Of a stretch of DNA of 64,000 nucleotides, positions 27,119 to 35,699 are shown piece by piece. Below the pieces are notes generated by a model that searched no databases, had not been told where the DNA came from, and was given only the letters and a program-made list of their open reading frames with translations. A program made the position numbers and the translations under genes. How positions within the stretch are numbered: the stretch's first letter is position 1; each line of letters begins with the position of its first letter. The DNA comes from an uncultured Dialister sp. (GTDB taxonomy: Bacteria; Bacillota; Negativicutes; Veillonellales; Dialisteraceae). The stretch lies in assembly GCA_900314595.1 (NCBI GenBank), contig OMVW01000001.1, positions 1 to 64,000 of the forward strand, written 5' to 3'.

Positions 27119-27787
27119 ATGAAAGGAAAGCTCATTGTGCTCGAGGGCATTGACGGAAGCGGCAAAGAGACACAGGCTAAACTTCTGGAGCAGAAATTGA
27201 AAGGATCTGGGGAAAAAGTCATTCATGTTTCTTTCCCTGATTACAAAAGCCCTTCCTCATCTCTTGTCAAAATGTACCTGCATGGGGATTTCGGAAAGAA
27301 TCCGGAGGATGTCAATCCCTATGCTGCTTCACTTTTCTATGCGGTAGACCGCTTTGCCTCTTTCCGCACAAAATGGAAGTCCTTTTATGAGGATGGGGGC
27401 ATTGTCATCGCGGACCGGTACACCACCAGCAATATGGTGCACCAGATGACAAAGTATGAGAATAAAGAGAGCCGGAAACAATTTCTTTCCTGGTTGGAAA
27501 AAACGGAATATGGTGAGCTGGAATTGCCACGGCCGGACCTTGTGATTCTTCTTGATATTCCGTTGGAGATATCAGAACGACTCGTCCGTGAAAGAGCGGA
27601 AAAGGGCGGTTCTATGGATATTCATGAACAGCATCTGGATTACCTTCGCAAATGTCATGACGCCTATCAGGAACTTGTGAAAACGTTTCATTGGACCTCT
27701 ATAGCCTGCGCTGAAAACGGAAAACTCCGGACCATTGAAGATATTGGCAGAGATATTGAAAAAAGAGTGGCTGAGGTTATCTTCTGA
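27119..27787 (+). CDS. tmk: Thymidylate kinase Tmk
   Basis: Tmk phosphorylates dTMP to dTDP. The P-loop reads LEGIDGSGKETQ near residue 8, where the usual serine or threonine after the lysine is glutamate. The dTMP-binding DRYTTSNMVHQ lies near 100, and LDIPLEISERLVRER with the lid arginines near 142. Length is 222 residues, slightly long. ATG 27119 has a GAAGGGAG site upstream. It is followed by the FMN riboswitch of the rib operon. Confidence 0.93.
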   Translation: MKGKLIVLEGIDGSGKETQAKLLEQKLKGSGEKVIHVSFPDYKSPSSSLVKMYLHGDFGKNPEDVNPYAASLFYAVDRFASFRTKWKSFYEDGGIVIADRYTTSNMVHQMTKYENKESRKQFLSWLEKTEYGELELPRPDLVILLDIPLEISERLVRERAEKGGSMDIHEQHLDYLRKCHDAYQELVKTFHWTSIACAENGKLRTIEDIGRDIEKRVAEVIF

Positions 27788-27818
27788 TTACCGGTTATAT
27801 GGATTTTGCAGAATCAGC

Positions 27819-27846
27819 TTGCGTTTGCATGCGTATTTGTTATAAT
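27819..27846 (+). promoter_or_regulatory. Promoter of the rib operon leader
   Basis: TTGCGT (27819-27824) and a consensus TATAAT (27841-27846) are 16 bases apart, just before the FMN aptamer. Confidence 0.72.
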
Positions 27847-27858
27847 GAAAAAAGAATT

Positions 27859-27972
27859 CAATCTCTTCAGGGCGGGGTGAAAGTCCCCACCGGTGGTTAT
27901 AGCCCACGAGCCTTTATGGCAGGTCCGGTGTGATTCCGGAGCCGACGGTACAGTCCGGATGAAAGAAGAGTG
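27859..27972 (+). promoter_or_regulatory. FMN riboswitch (RFN element)
   Basis: All RFN hallmarks are present in order: TCTTCAGGGCGGGGTGAAA, CCCCACCGGTGGTTATAGCC, ACGAGCC, GTGTGATTCCGG and ACGGTACAGTCCGGATG with a closing helix to GAAAGAAG. It lies before the riboflavin operon, so FMN should reduce expression. Confidence 0.97.
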
Positions 27973-27984
27973 GAAATGAATTGG

Positions 27985-28021
27985 AATCCACCTCCCTGAA
28001 CGAAAGGAAGGTGGATTTTTT
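27985..28021 (+). terminator. Expression-platform terminator of the FMN riboswitch
   Basis: AATCCACCT (27985-27993) and AGGTGGATT (28009-28017) form a perfect 9-bp stem followed by T to 28021. The GGAAGG ribosome-binding region of ribD lies in the loop and 3' arm, so the same hairpin could block both transcription and translation. Confidence 0.85.
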
Positions 28022-29210
28022 GCGTATCGATGATGACAGGAAATATATGGCCCGGGCACTGGAATTGGCTCTCCGTGGAATGGGTCATACCAGGCCAAAT
28101 CCCCTGGTGGGTGCGGTCATTGTAAAAGATGACAGGATTATCGGTGAAGGATGGCATGAACAGTATGGCGGTCCTCATGCAGAAGTAAACGCATTTAAAA
28201 ATTGCAGTGAAGACCCGGAGGGGGCTACCCTTTATGTGAGCCTGGAACCCTGTTCCCACTATGGCAAGACCCCGCCCTGTGCGGATCTTATTATCAGGAA
28301 AGGAATTGACCGGGTCGTGACGGCCATGGTTGATCCGAATCCCCTGGTGGCAGGTAAGGGAATACGTAAACTGAAAGATGCAGGAATATTTGTAACCCTG
28401 GGTATTATGGAAAAAGAAGCCAGAAAGCTGAATGAAGTATTTATAAAATATATTTCTCATCACAAGCCTTTTATTCTATACAAAGCGGCCATGTCTCTTG
28501 ACGGGAAGACCGCCTGCCACACCGGTGATTCCAAATGGATTTCTTCTGAAGATTCCAGAGAGGAAGCCCACCTTTTAAGGGGCTGCTATAAGGGCATCAT
28601 GGTGGGAGCGGGGACTGTGATATCTGATAATCCTATGCTGACTGCCAGATCGGAAGGAATGGAGGACCCGGTCCGCATCATTGTAGACGGGAAGCTTTCT
28701 GCTCCCCTTAAGGCAAAAGTATTTAATGAACCAGGACAGGCTATTGTGATTACCACCAGTCGATCCGATGAAGAGAAAAGAAAAGCTCTTACTGCATTGG
28801 GAGTAGATATCATCATGACTGATGGTGAAAAAGAAGGCCAGGTGGACTTGGAAGCCGCCATGACAGGCCTGGCATTGAAAGGGATAGACGGTATTCTTCT
28901 GGAAGGCGGTTCCACTCTTGCTGCTTCTGCTTTTGAAGCAGGGATTGTGGATAAAGTTCGGCTTTATGTGGCCCCCATGGTTATTGGGGGAGCGGGAGCT
29001 CCGGGACTTATCGGGGGTATCGGGGCATCAGTCATCAAAGATGCCGTAAAGCTCAGAGATATTTCCACAGAACGATCGGGGCCGGACCTTGTGGTGGAGG
29101 CTTATGTGGATCATGGAGAAACCGTCAAAGGGGAGCAGCAGATTGAAAATCCGGAACGAGAGTTTGAAATCAGACCGGATATGACAGCTGCTGCAGATAA
29201 GGAATCATAA
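28020..29210 (+). CDS. ribD: Bifunctional pyrimidine deaminase/reductase RibD
   Basis: RibD deaminates and then reduces the GTP-derived pyrimidine in riboflavin synthesis. The deaminase domain has zinc ligands in PHAEVNAF near residue 57 and PCSHYGKTPPCADLI near 81. The reductase domain starts near 150 (AAMSLDGKTA) with LEGGSTLAASAF near 295. The best start is TTG 28020, about 9 bases after GGAAGG; it gives an N-terminus aligned with other RibD proteins and a 396-residue length. ATG 28047 is possible but leaves the fold short. Confidence 0.92.
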   Translation: MRIDDDRKYMARALELALRGMGHTRPNPLVGAVIVKDDRIIGEGWHEQYGGPHAEVNAFKNCSEDPEGATLYVSLEPCSHYGKTPPCADLIIRKGIDRVVTAMVDPNPLVAGKGIRKLKDAGIFVTLGIMEKEARKLNEVFIKYISHHKPFILYKAAMSLDGKTACHTGDSKWISSEDSREEAHLLRGCYKGIMVGAGTVISDNPMLTARSEGMEDPVRIIVDGKLSAPLKAKVFNEPGQAIVITTSRSDEEKRKALTALGVDIIMTDGEKEGQVDLEAAMTGLALKGIDGILLEGGSTLAASAFEAGIVDKVRLYVAPMVIGGAGAPGLIGGIGASVIKDAVKLRDISTERSGPDLVVEAYVDHGETVKGEQQIENPEREFEIRPDMTAAADKES

Positions 29211-29211
29211 A

Positions 29212-29865
29212 ATGTTTACTGGAATTGTAGAAGAAACGGGTACCATTGCCGGGATCCGGAAAGAAAGTCACTCGGAAAGGCTGACTATCCGGTGTCATAA
29301 GGTGCTGGAAGGGACAAAAATTGGAGATAGTATCGCGGTAAACGGGACCTGTCTTACAGTAACGGCCTTGACAAAAGATACCTTTGATGCTGATACTACA
29401 CCGGAAACCATGAGACGGACCGCGTTTTCTCTCTTCCGGCCCGGAAGTCCCGTCAATCTGGAAAGAGCGCTTCGACTGGGAGACCGTCTGGGCGGTCATA
29501 TCATGCTGGGACATGTGGATGGAACGGGAAAGATTATTTCCATGGAAAAAGTGGAAAATTCTGTTATTATCACGATTTCCGTAGACCGGAAATGGATGAA
29601 GTACATCATCGAAAAAGGTTCCGTTGCAATAGATGGCATCAGTCTTACAGTGGCGGAAAGAAGTAAAGATTCATTTTCCATCGCCCTCATTCCTCATACC
29701 GGGCTTACAACAACATTATTAGTCAAAAAACCGGGGGACATAGTTAATATTGAGTGCGATTATCTTGGAAAATATGTAGAGCAGCTCATGAAACCGGCGG
29801 AAGCAGGCGGTCTTACCATGAGTATGCTTGAAACTTTGGGGCATGGAGAACACTATGGAGTATAA
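29212..29865 (+). CDS. ribE: Riboflavin synthase alpha chain RibE
   Basis: Riboflavin synthase dismutates two lumazines to riboflavin. The two tandem lumazine-binding domains are seen: [12 protein letters not shown] at the start with NGTCLTVT near 43, and [12 protein letters not shown] near 95 with DGISLTVAE near 142. Length is 217 residues. It starts one base after the ribD stop and overlaps ribBA by 11 bases. Confidence 0.97.
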   Translation: MFTGIVEETGTIAGIRKESHSERLTIRCHKVLEGTKIGDSIAVNGTCLTVTALTKDTFDADTTPETMRRTAFSLFRPGSPVNLERALRLGDRLGGHIMLGHVDGTGKIISMEKVENSVIITISVDRKWMKYIIEKGSVAIDGISLTVAERSKDSFSIALIPHTGLTTTLLVKKPGDIVNIECDYLGKYVEQLMKPAEAGGLTMSMLETLGHGEHYGV

Positions 29866-31084
29866 GTTTGACAGAATAGAAGAAATTATAGAAGAAATAA
29901 AAAAAGGACATGTGGTCATCATGCAGGATGCGGAATCTCGTGAAAATGAAGGGGATTATATCTGCGCCGCTGAGTTTGCCACTCCGCATAATGTTAATCT
30001 TATGGCATCAGAAGCAAAGGGAGTTATCTGCATGCCGATGGCTGAAGAAATTGTGAATTCCCTTCGCTTGAGGCCTATGATTAACCATAATACGGATAAT
30101 CACCAAACCGCCTTTCTGGAATCTATTGATTACAAAGATTCCGGTACCGGTGTGTCGGCTGCAGCCCGTTCCATGACAGCTCTTGAGGCTATCAAAGATG
30201 GGGCCAGACCGGAGGATTTCAGGAAGCCGGGCCATCTTTTCCCATTAAAAGCAAGAAAATGGGGTGTTCTTGAGAGGCAGGGACATACAGAAGCTACAGT
30301 GGATCTTGCCCGCCTTGCAGGACTTAAACCGGCAGGCCTCTGCTGTGAAATTATGAATGATGACGGTACTATGGCCAGAAGAGAAGATCTTTTTAAACTG
30401 GCCAGAGAAAAAGGCATGAAAATCGGCAATATCCAGGAACTTATCGAATACAGGAAAAAACATGAAAAACTGGTAGAAAAGATAGCGACAGCAGAACTTC
30501 CTACGAAATATGGACATTTTAAGATTCACGGTTTTGTCAATCTGGTGAATGGAGAACATCATGTGGCCCTGACAATGGGAAATTTTACCGATGGGGCTCC
30601 GGTGCTCTGCCGCATTCATTCTGAATGCCTGACGGGCGACTGTTTCGGCTCCCTGCGCTGTGACTGTGGCCAGCAGCTTTCAGCAGCGCTGCGCCAAATT
30701 TCCAAAGAGGGCAGAGGAATCCTTGTTTATCTTCGCCAGGAAGGGCGGGGGATCGGGCTTATTAATAAAATCCGGGCCTATGCACTGCAGGATGAAGGCT
30801 ATGATACTGTAGAGGCCAACTTGAAGCTTGGCTTTGCAGCTGACCTTCGGGAGTATATGACAGGTGCACAGATTCTTCACCTCCTGGGCGCCTGCAAAAT
30901 TCGACTTCTTACCAATAATCCCCAGAAACTGGATGACGTGAAGGAATATGGAATTACTATCACGGAAAGGGTGCCCATCGAAGTGGCCCCGACAAAAGAA
31001 GATCAGTTTTATCTGAAAACAAAACAGGAAAAGATGGGCCATATGTTGAAACTTGATAAGGATGTAGAAGAACCGGAAGCTTGA
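29855..31084 (+). CDS. ribBA: Bifunctional DHBP synthase / GTP cyclohydrolase II RibBA
   Basis: The N-terminal half makes dihydroxybutanone phosphate from ribulose 5-phosphate, with [17 protein letters not shown] near residue 23 and [14 protein letters not shown] near 140. The C-terminal half is GTP cyclohydrolase II, with zinc ligands in [18 protein letters not shown] near 255 and [10 protein letters not shown] near 290. Together these start both branches of riboflavin synthesis. ATG 29855 is chosen over ATG 29843 by spacing to TGGAG. Length is 409 residues. Confidence 0.95.
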   Translation: MEYKFDRIEEIIEEIKKGHVVIMQDAESRENEGDYICAAEFATPHNVNLMASEAKGVICMPMAEEIVNSLRLRPMINHNTDNHQTAFLESIDYKDSGTGVSAAARSMTALEAIKDGARPEDFRKPGHLFPLKARKWGVLERQGHTEATVDLARLAGLKPAGLCCEIMNDDGTMARREDLFKLAREKGMKIGNIQELIEYRKKHEKLVEKIATAELPTKYGHFKIHGFVNLVNGEHHVALTMGNFTDGAPVLCRIHSECLTGDCFGSLRCDCGQQLSAALRQISKEGRGILVYLRQEGRGIGLINKIRAYALQDEGYDTVEANLKLGFAADLREYMTGAQILHLLGACKIRLLTNNPQKLDDVKEYGITITERVPIEVAPTKEDQFYLKTKQEKMGHMLKLDKDVEEPEA

Positions 31085-31131
31085 ATTTTCGATTCCCAAA
31101 TGGAGAATGAATTTAGAAAGGAAGTATCTTT

Positions 31132-31599
31132 ATGAATATTATTTCAGGAAATTTTAATGAAAGTGATATCAGGGTAGGAATCATTGCTTCTCGTTTTAAT
31201 GAAGTTATCGTTTCTAAACTAATTGATGGAGCCGTGGATGGTCTGACCCGGCATGGTGTGGATATGAATAAAGTTGATCTGGCCTGGGTACCGGGGGCTT
31301 TCGAAATCCCTCTGGCTGCCAAGAAGATGGCGGAGAGCGGTCGATACGATGCAGTCATCTGCCTGGGGGCAGTTATTCGCGGAGAAACAGACCATTATGA
31401 ACATGTAGCCACTGAAGTGACTAAAGGAGTGGCCATGGCTTCTCTTTCCAGTGGAATTCCGGTTCTTTACGGTGTACTTACAACGGATACCATTGAACAG
31501 GCCATCAATCGTGCCGGGCTTAAATCAGGCAATAAAGGATTTGAATGCGCCATGGATGCTCTGGAAATGGCCAGCCTTTTTAAAAGATTATCTAAATAA
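31132..31599 (+). CDS. ribH: 6,7-dimethyl-8-ribityllumazine synthase RibH
   Basis: RibH condenses the products of RibD and RibBA to lumazine and assembles into an icosahedral shell. The conserved ASRFNEVIV near residue 21, [12 protein letters not shown] near 55, and [15 protein letters not shown] near 81 with the catalytic histidine are present. Length is 155 residues. It ends the rib operon; the order D-E-BA-H matches Bacillus. Confidence 0.97.
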   Translation: MNIISGNFNESDIRVGIIASRFNEVIVSKLIDGAVDGLTRHGVDMNKVDLAWVPGAFEIPLAAKKMAESGRYDAVICLGAVIRGETDHYEHVATEVTKGVAMASLSSGIPVLYGVLTTDTIEQAINRAGLKSGNKGFECAMDALEMASLFKRLSK

Positions 31600-31634
31600 A
31601 ATAAAGCCTGTCGCCAGTCGGCAGGCTTTATTTT
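31598..31634 (+). terminator. Intrinsic terminator of the rib operon
   Basis: AATAAAGCCTG and CAGGCTTTATT pair, extended inward by TCG/CGG, and T-rich sequence follows. Confidence 0.9.
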
Positions 31635-31690
31635 ATTATTTCTGACGTTGTTGCTTTAGAGAAAAGAATTTCCAAAGACTTCCTGAAAAA

Positions 31691-31699
31691 TGATATAAT
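31691..31699 (+). promoter_or_regulatory. Extended -10 promoter of miaB
   Basis: TGA directly precedes TATAAT at 31694-31699, about 45 bases before the start codon. Confidence 0.65.
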
Positions 31700-31745
31700 A
31701 AAAAGACAACTTTAAAATTACAAATATTCACACAGGAGGTCAGTC

Positions 31746-33083
31746 GTGGAAACAGAACGGCTTGCTAAAAAATATTATACCCTGACCTACGGGTGCCAGA
31801 TGAACGAATCAGATACGGAACGAATTAACGGGCAGCTGGAGGAATTGGGATATACAGCTGCGGATAGAATGGAGGATGCGGATATTATTATAATGAATAC
31901 CTGCAGCGTCCGACAGAATGCAGAGGAAAAGGTTTATGGGAAAATCGGGGAAATTAAGAAGCTGAAAAATAAAAACCCCGATCTTCTTCTTGGGATTGCC
32001 GGCTGTATGGCTCAGGAAAATAAGGGAAAGTTGATTGAAAGGATGCCGGTTATTGATTTCGTTATCGGGCCTTATCATATTCATGATCTGAAAGATATTA
32101 TATCCAGAGAAAACGCTCGCGGCAGCCATGTAGTAAAAACGGAAAGAAATCCGCATAGCGTAAATGATTACAGCGAGCTCAGAGCAGTAAGGAAATCAAA
32201 AATTTTTGCCTGGATTCCTATTATGCAGGGATGTAATAAGTTCTGCACCTATTGTATTGTCCCTTATGTACGTGGCCGCGAAATCAGCCGTACAATCGAT
32301 GATATATGCTCAGAAATCAGGGGGCTTGCCAAAGAGGGATATAAAGAAATCACCCTTTTAGGACAGAATGTAAATTCTTACGGCCTTGATTTCCGAAATG
32401 GTACCAGTTTTGCAGATCTTATACGCGCTATCGACGAGATTGATGGTATTGAAAGGGTCCGTTACATGACATCCCATCCAAGAGACATGACTTTTGATAT
32501 GGTGGATGCCATGGCCGCTTCTCCTAAAGTAGTCCGGCACATGCATCTTCCGGTTCAACACGGCTCTAATGAAATGCTGCGCCGAATGAACAGGGGATAT
32601 ACTATTGAACATTTTAAGGAACTCCTGTCTTATGTTCGCCGGAAAATGCCTGATATCGCAGTTACCACTGATCTTATTACCGGATTCCCCGGAGAAACCG
32701 AAGAAATGCATTGGGAAACGCTTGCACTTCTTAAGGAAGCCCGTTTTGATTCTGCCTATACTTTTATCTATTCTCCCCGCAGGGGTACTCCTGCGGCCCG
32801 CATGGAGGGGCAGATTGATGATGAAACCAAGCATCGGCGTCTTCAGGAGCTGATGGATACGGAGAATGTTATTTCCCTTGAACTTAATAAGGAAATGGAA
32901 GGGAAGATTTTTGAAATCATTGTAGAGGGCCCCTCCAGGCAGGATGAACATACCTGGTATGGACGAACTTCTTCTAATAAAATGATCTTATTCCCTTACA
33001 GGGAAGGCATTCAGGTAGGGGATACGCTCAATGCAAAGGTTAATGTGGGGCAAACCTGGATTTTGAAGGGTGAGCTTGTCTGA
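31746..33083 (+). CDS. miaB: tRNA-2-methylthio-N6-dimethylallyladenosine synthase MiaB
   Basis: MiaB is a radical-SAM methylthiotransferase acting on i6A37 of tRNAs. The N-terminal UPF0004 domain shows its three cluster cysteines in YGCQMNES, NTCSVRQ and AGCMAQ. The radical-SAM cluster CNKFCTYCIVPY lies near residue 160, and a TRAM domain ends the protein. GTG 31746, 6 bases after AGGAGG, is the start. Length is 445 residues. miaA, which makes its substrate modification, lies 6.6 kb downstream. Confidence 0.96.
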   Translation: METERLAKKYYTLTYGCQMNESDTERINGQLEELGYTAADRMEDADIIIMNTCSVRQNAEEKVYGKIGEIKKLKNKNPDLLLGIAGCMAQENKGKLIERMPVIDFVIGPYHIHDLKDIISRENARGSHVVKTERNPHSVNDYSELRAVRKSKIFAWIPIMQGCNKFCTYCIVPYVRGREISRTIDDICSEIRGLAKEGYKEITLLGQNVNSYGLDFRNGTSFADLIRAIDEIDGIERVRYMTSHPRDMTFDMVDAMAASPKVVRHMHLPVQHGSNEMLRRMNRGYTIEHFKELLSYVRRKMPDIAVTTDLITGFPGETEEMHWETLALLKEARFDSAYTFIYSPRRGTPAARMEGQIDDETKHRRLQELMDTENVISLELNKEMEGKIFEIIVEGPSRQDEHTWYGRTSSNKMILFPYREGIQVGDTLNAKVNVGQTWILKGELV

Positions 33084-33140
33084 AACTGGTTTAAATATAA
33101 AGTTTAAATTCAGTGCAGGAACTACAGCAGAGGTGAGGAC

Positions 33141-35699
33141 ATGGCAAAGACGCCTTTAATGGAACAATATAAAAAGGTAAAAGATGAATATAGCGATTGT
33201 CTCCTCTTTTACCGGCTCGGCGATTTCTATGAGCTTTTTTATGATGATGCGGTCACTGCATCTCATGAACTGGAACTTACACTCACTGGTAAAAATGCCG
33301 GTCCCGAAGGACGGGTACCTATGTGCGGCGTACCATTCCGGGCGGCTGAAATTTATATTTACCGCCTGATCCAGCGTGGGTACAAGGTGGCTATTTGCGA
33401 GCAGCTGGAGGATCCCAAAAAGGCCAAAGGTCTTGTTAAAAGAGATGTCATCCGCGTTATTACGCCGGGCACCATTCTCTTCGAAAATTCTATTGCTGAT
33501 AAATCAAATAATTACATTATATATATGATGGAGGCGGAGAAAGAAATCGCTGCGGTATTGGCTGATATTTCCACCGGAGAGTGCTGGTGGGGTGTCTGGG
33601 ACCGCAAAAAAGAACAGGATGACTTCTTTGATATGCTTTCTGTATATTCTCCGGCGGAAGCAATATGCGACGTATCCGATGAACTGTACAGCAAGCTTAC
33701 CAGTTTCTGTGCGGCCCGCCTTGGTGCATGTCTTCTTTCCCGTGCAGCCGGTGAGGAGGAAGGGGCGCTGCCTGCTCTTTGTGATGATATTGAAAATGAA
33801 CATATTAAGCTCGTTTTCCGCCGCCTCTGCGGATATCTTAAAGACGTTATGAAGACGGATGTGGCGGCATTCCATTCGATTCTTCCAATTCGTGAAGATC
33901 ATACGCTGACGCTGTCAGAAGAATGCCTTCGGAATTTGGAAATTACGAGAAATATGAGAGACGGCGGAAGAAAAGGAACGCTTCTGGAGCTTCTCGACTA
34001 TACCCATACTGCCATGGGCGCAAGACTGCTACGACGCTGGCTGGAAAGGCCGCTCACCGATGTAAACCGCATTACTCTTCGTCAGGATGGTATTGAAGAA
34101 CTGACTGGTCACGTGACTGAATTAACGAATCTGGAAGAAATACTTTCCCAGGTTTTTGATTTCGAGCGGATTCTTGGACGTATCGAAACGAACTCCACAT
34201 CACCCAAGGATTTACTGGCATTAAAAGCAAGTCTTAAAATGATTCCCCGGATTAAAAATCTTCTGGCCGGTGCTGGTTCAGTCATCTTAAAGAAGTTAAA
34301 TACCCAGCTGGGAATTCATGGACCTGTCTTTGATCTGCTGGATCGATCTATGAATGAAAATGGTACCGGAAATATCCGGGACGGGAAATATATTCGAGAA
34401 GGATTTTCTGCAGAGCTTGATGAAGTTCGTTCTCTTTCAGAAAACAGTCAGAAATATATAGCGGAACTGGAAGAAAAAGAGAAGGAAAAAACAGGCATCA
34501 AGCTTAAAATAGGGTTCAATAATGTATTTGGCTATTATTTTGAAATATCCAATGCCAACAAGATCCCGGTTCCTGCTTACTATATGAGGAAGCAGACTCT
34601 GGTCAACGCAGAAAGATATATTACTCCGGAACTGAAGGAATTTGAAGCAAAAGCTTTGACGGCTAAAGAAAAGACGGAGGAACTGGAACTTAAAATTTAT
34701 CAGGCCGTAAAGGCGGAAATCCGTCCGGAGATCCCGGATATGCAGAAAACAGCCCGTGCTCTGGCACAGTTGGACTGCCTTGCAAGTCTTTCAAGAGCCG
34801 CTTTAAAGGACCGGTATACCAGGCCGCAAATTACAAATCCGAAAGAAGGCCGTATTTCCATTAAGGATGGCCGTCATCCAATGGTTGAACATGCGTTGAA
34901 GCATGAAATGTTTGTACCCAATGATACGGAACTCAATCATCGGGATCAGGAGATTCTGGTCATTACCGGACCAAACATGGCCGGTAAATCTACCTATATG
35001 CGTCAGGTGGCAGTACTTACTATTATGGCACAGGCGGGTTCCTTTATTCCCGCAAGAAGTGCAGTATTTGCACCGGTGGACAGAATTTTTACAAGGGTCG
35101 GAGCCAGTGATGATATTTCCACAGGACAGAGTACATTCATGGTAGAAATGCAGGAAGTTTCTTACATTCTTAGAAATGCAACCAGAAACAGTCTGATTCT
35201 CCTTGATGAAATTGGCCGTGGTACGAGTACCTATGATGGTATGAGTATCGCCCGGGCTGTAGTGGAATATATTGACCAGAAAATACACGGCTATACACTT
35301 TTTGCTACGCATTACCATGAACTATCGGATATGGCAGACAACAGCAGTCATATAAAAAATTATACAGTTACTGTAAAAGAACGGGGAAAAGATATAACTT
35401 TCCTTCGCCGGATTGTTCCCGGATGTGCCGATCGAAGCTATGGGATTCATGTGGCAAGACTTGCCGGCCTTCCGGAAGCGCTGCTGAAGCGGGCTGATGA
35501 TATACTTCATGGTCTGGAAGAGGAAGACGCCCAAATGTCACCGGCACCTGTGCAAAAGCAGGACGGGCCGGCAGCATTGGATTTGTTTACATCACCAATT
35601 ATTAATGAACTGGCGGATATGGATGTCATGAGCAAAACTCCGATTGAAGCTATGGAAATTTTATTCCGCCTTAGTAAGGCTGCCAAGGAGGGCAGATAA
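33141..35699 (+). CDS. mutS: DNA mismatch repair protein MutS
   Basis: MutS recognises mismatches and small loops. The mismatch-binding Phe-X-Glu motif appears in GDFYELFYDDA near residue 32. The ABC ATPase has Walker A GPNMAGKSTYM near 609, the signature region DDISTGQSTFMVEM near 656, Walker B LILLDEIGRGTSTYDG near 687 and ATHYHEL near 722. Length is 852 residues. It is coupled to mutL by a TAATG overlap. Confidence 0.98.
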   Translation: MAKTPLMEQYKKVKDEYSDCLLFYRLGDFYELFYDDAVTASHELELTLTGKNAGPEGRVPMCGVPFRAAEIYIYRLIQRGYKVAICEQLEDPKKAKGLVKRDVIRVITPGTILFENSIADKSNNYIIYMMEAEKEIAAVLADISTGECWWGVWDRKKEQDDFFDMLSVYSPAEAICDVSDELYSKLTSFCAARLGACLLSRAAGEEEGALPALCDDIENEHIKLVFRRLCGYLKDVMKTDVAAFHSILPIREDHTLTLSEECLRNLEITRNMRDGGRKGTLLELLDYTHTAMGARLLRRWLERPLTDVNRITLRQDGIEELTGHVTELTNLEEILSQVFDFERILGRIETNSTSPKDLLALKASLKMIPRIKNLLAGAGSVILKKLNTQLGIHGPVFDLLDRSMNENGTGNIRDGKYIREGFSAELDEVRSLSENSQKYIAELEEKEKEKTGIKLKIGFNNVFGYYFEISNANKIPVPAYYMRKQTLVNAERYITPELKEFEAKALTAKEKTEELELKIYQAVKAEIRPEIPDMQKTARALAQLDCLASLSRAALKDRYTRPQITNPKEGRISIKDGRHPMVEHALKHEMFVPNDTELNHRDQEILVITGPNMAGKSTYMRQVAVLTIMAQAGSFIPARSAVFAPVDRIFTRVGASDDISTGQSTFMVEMQEVSYILRNATRNSLILLDEIGRGTSTYDGMSIARAVVEYIDQKIHGYTLFATHYHELSDMADNSSHIKNYTVTVKERGKDITFLRRIVPGCADRSYGIHVARLAGLPEALLKRADDILHGLEEEDAQMSPAPVQKQDGPAALDLFTSPIINELADMDVMSKTPIEAMEILFRLSKAAKEGR

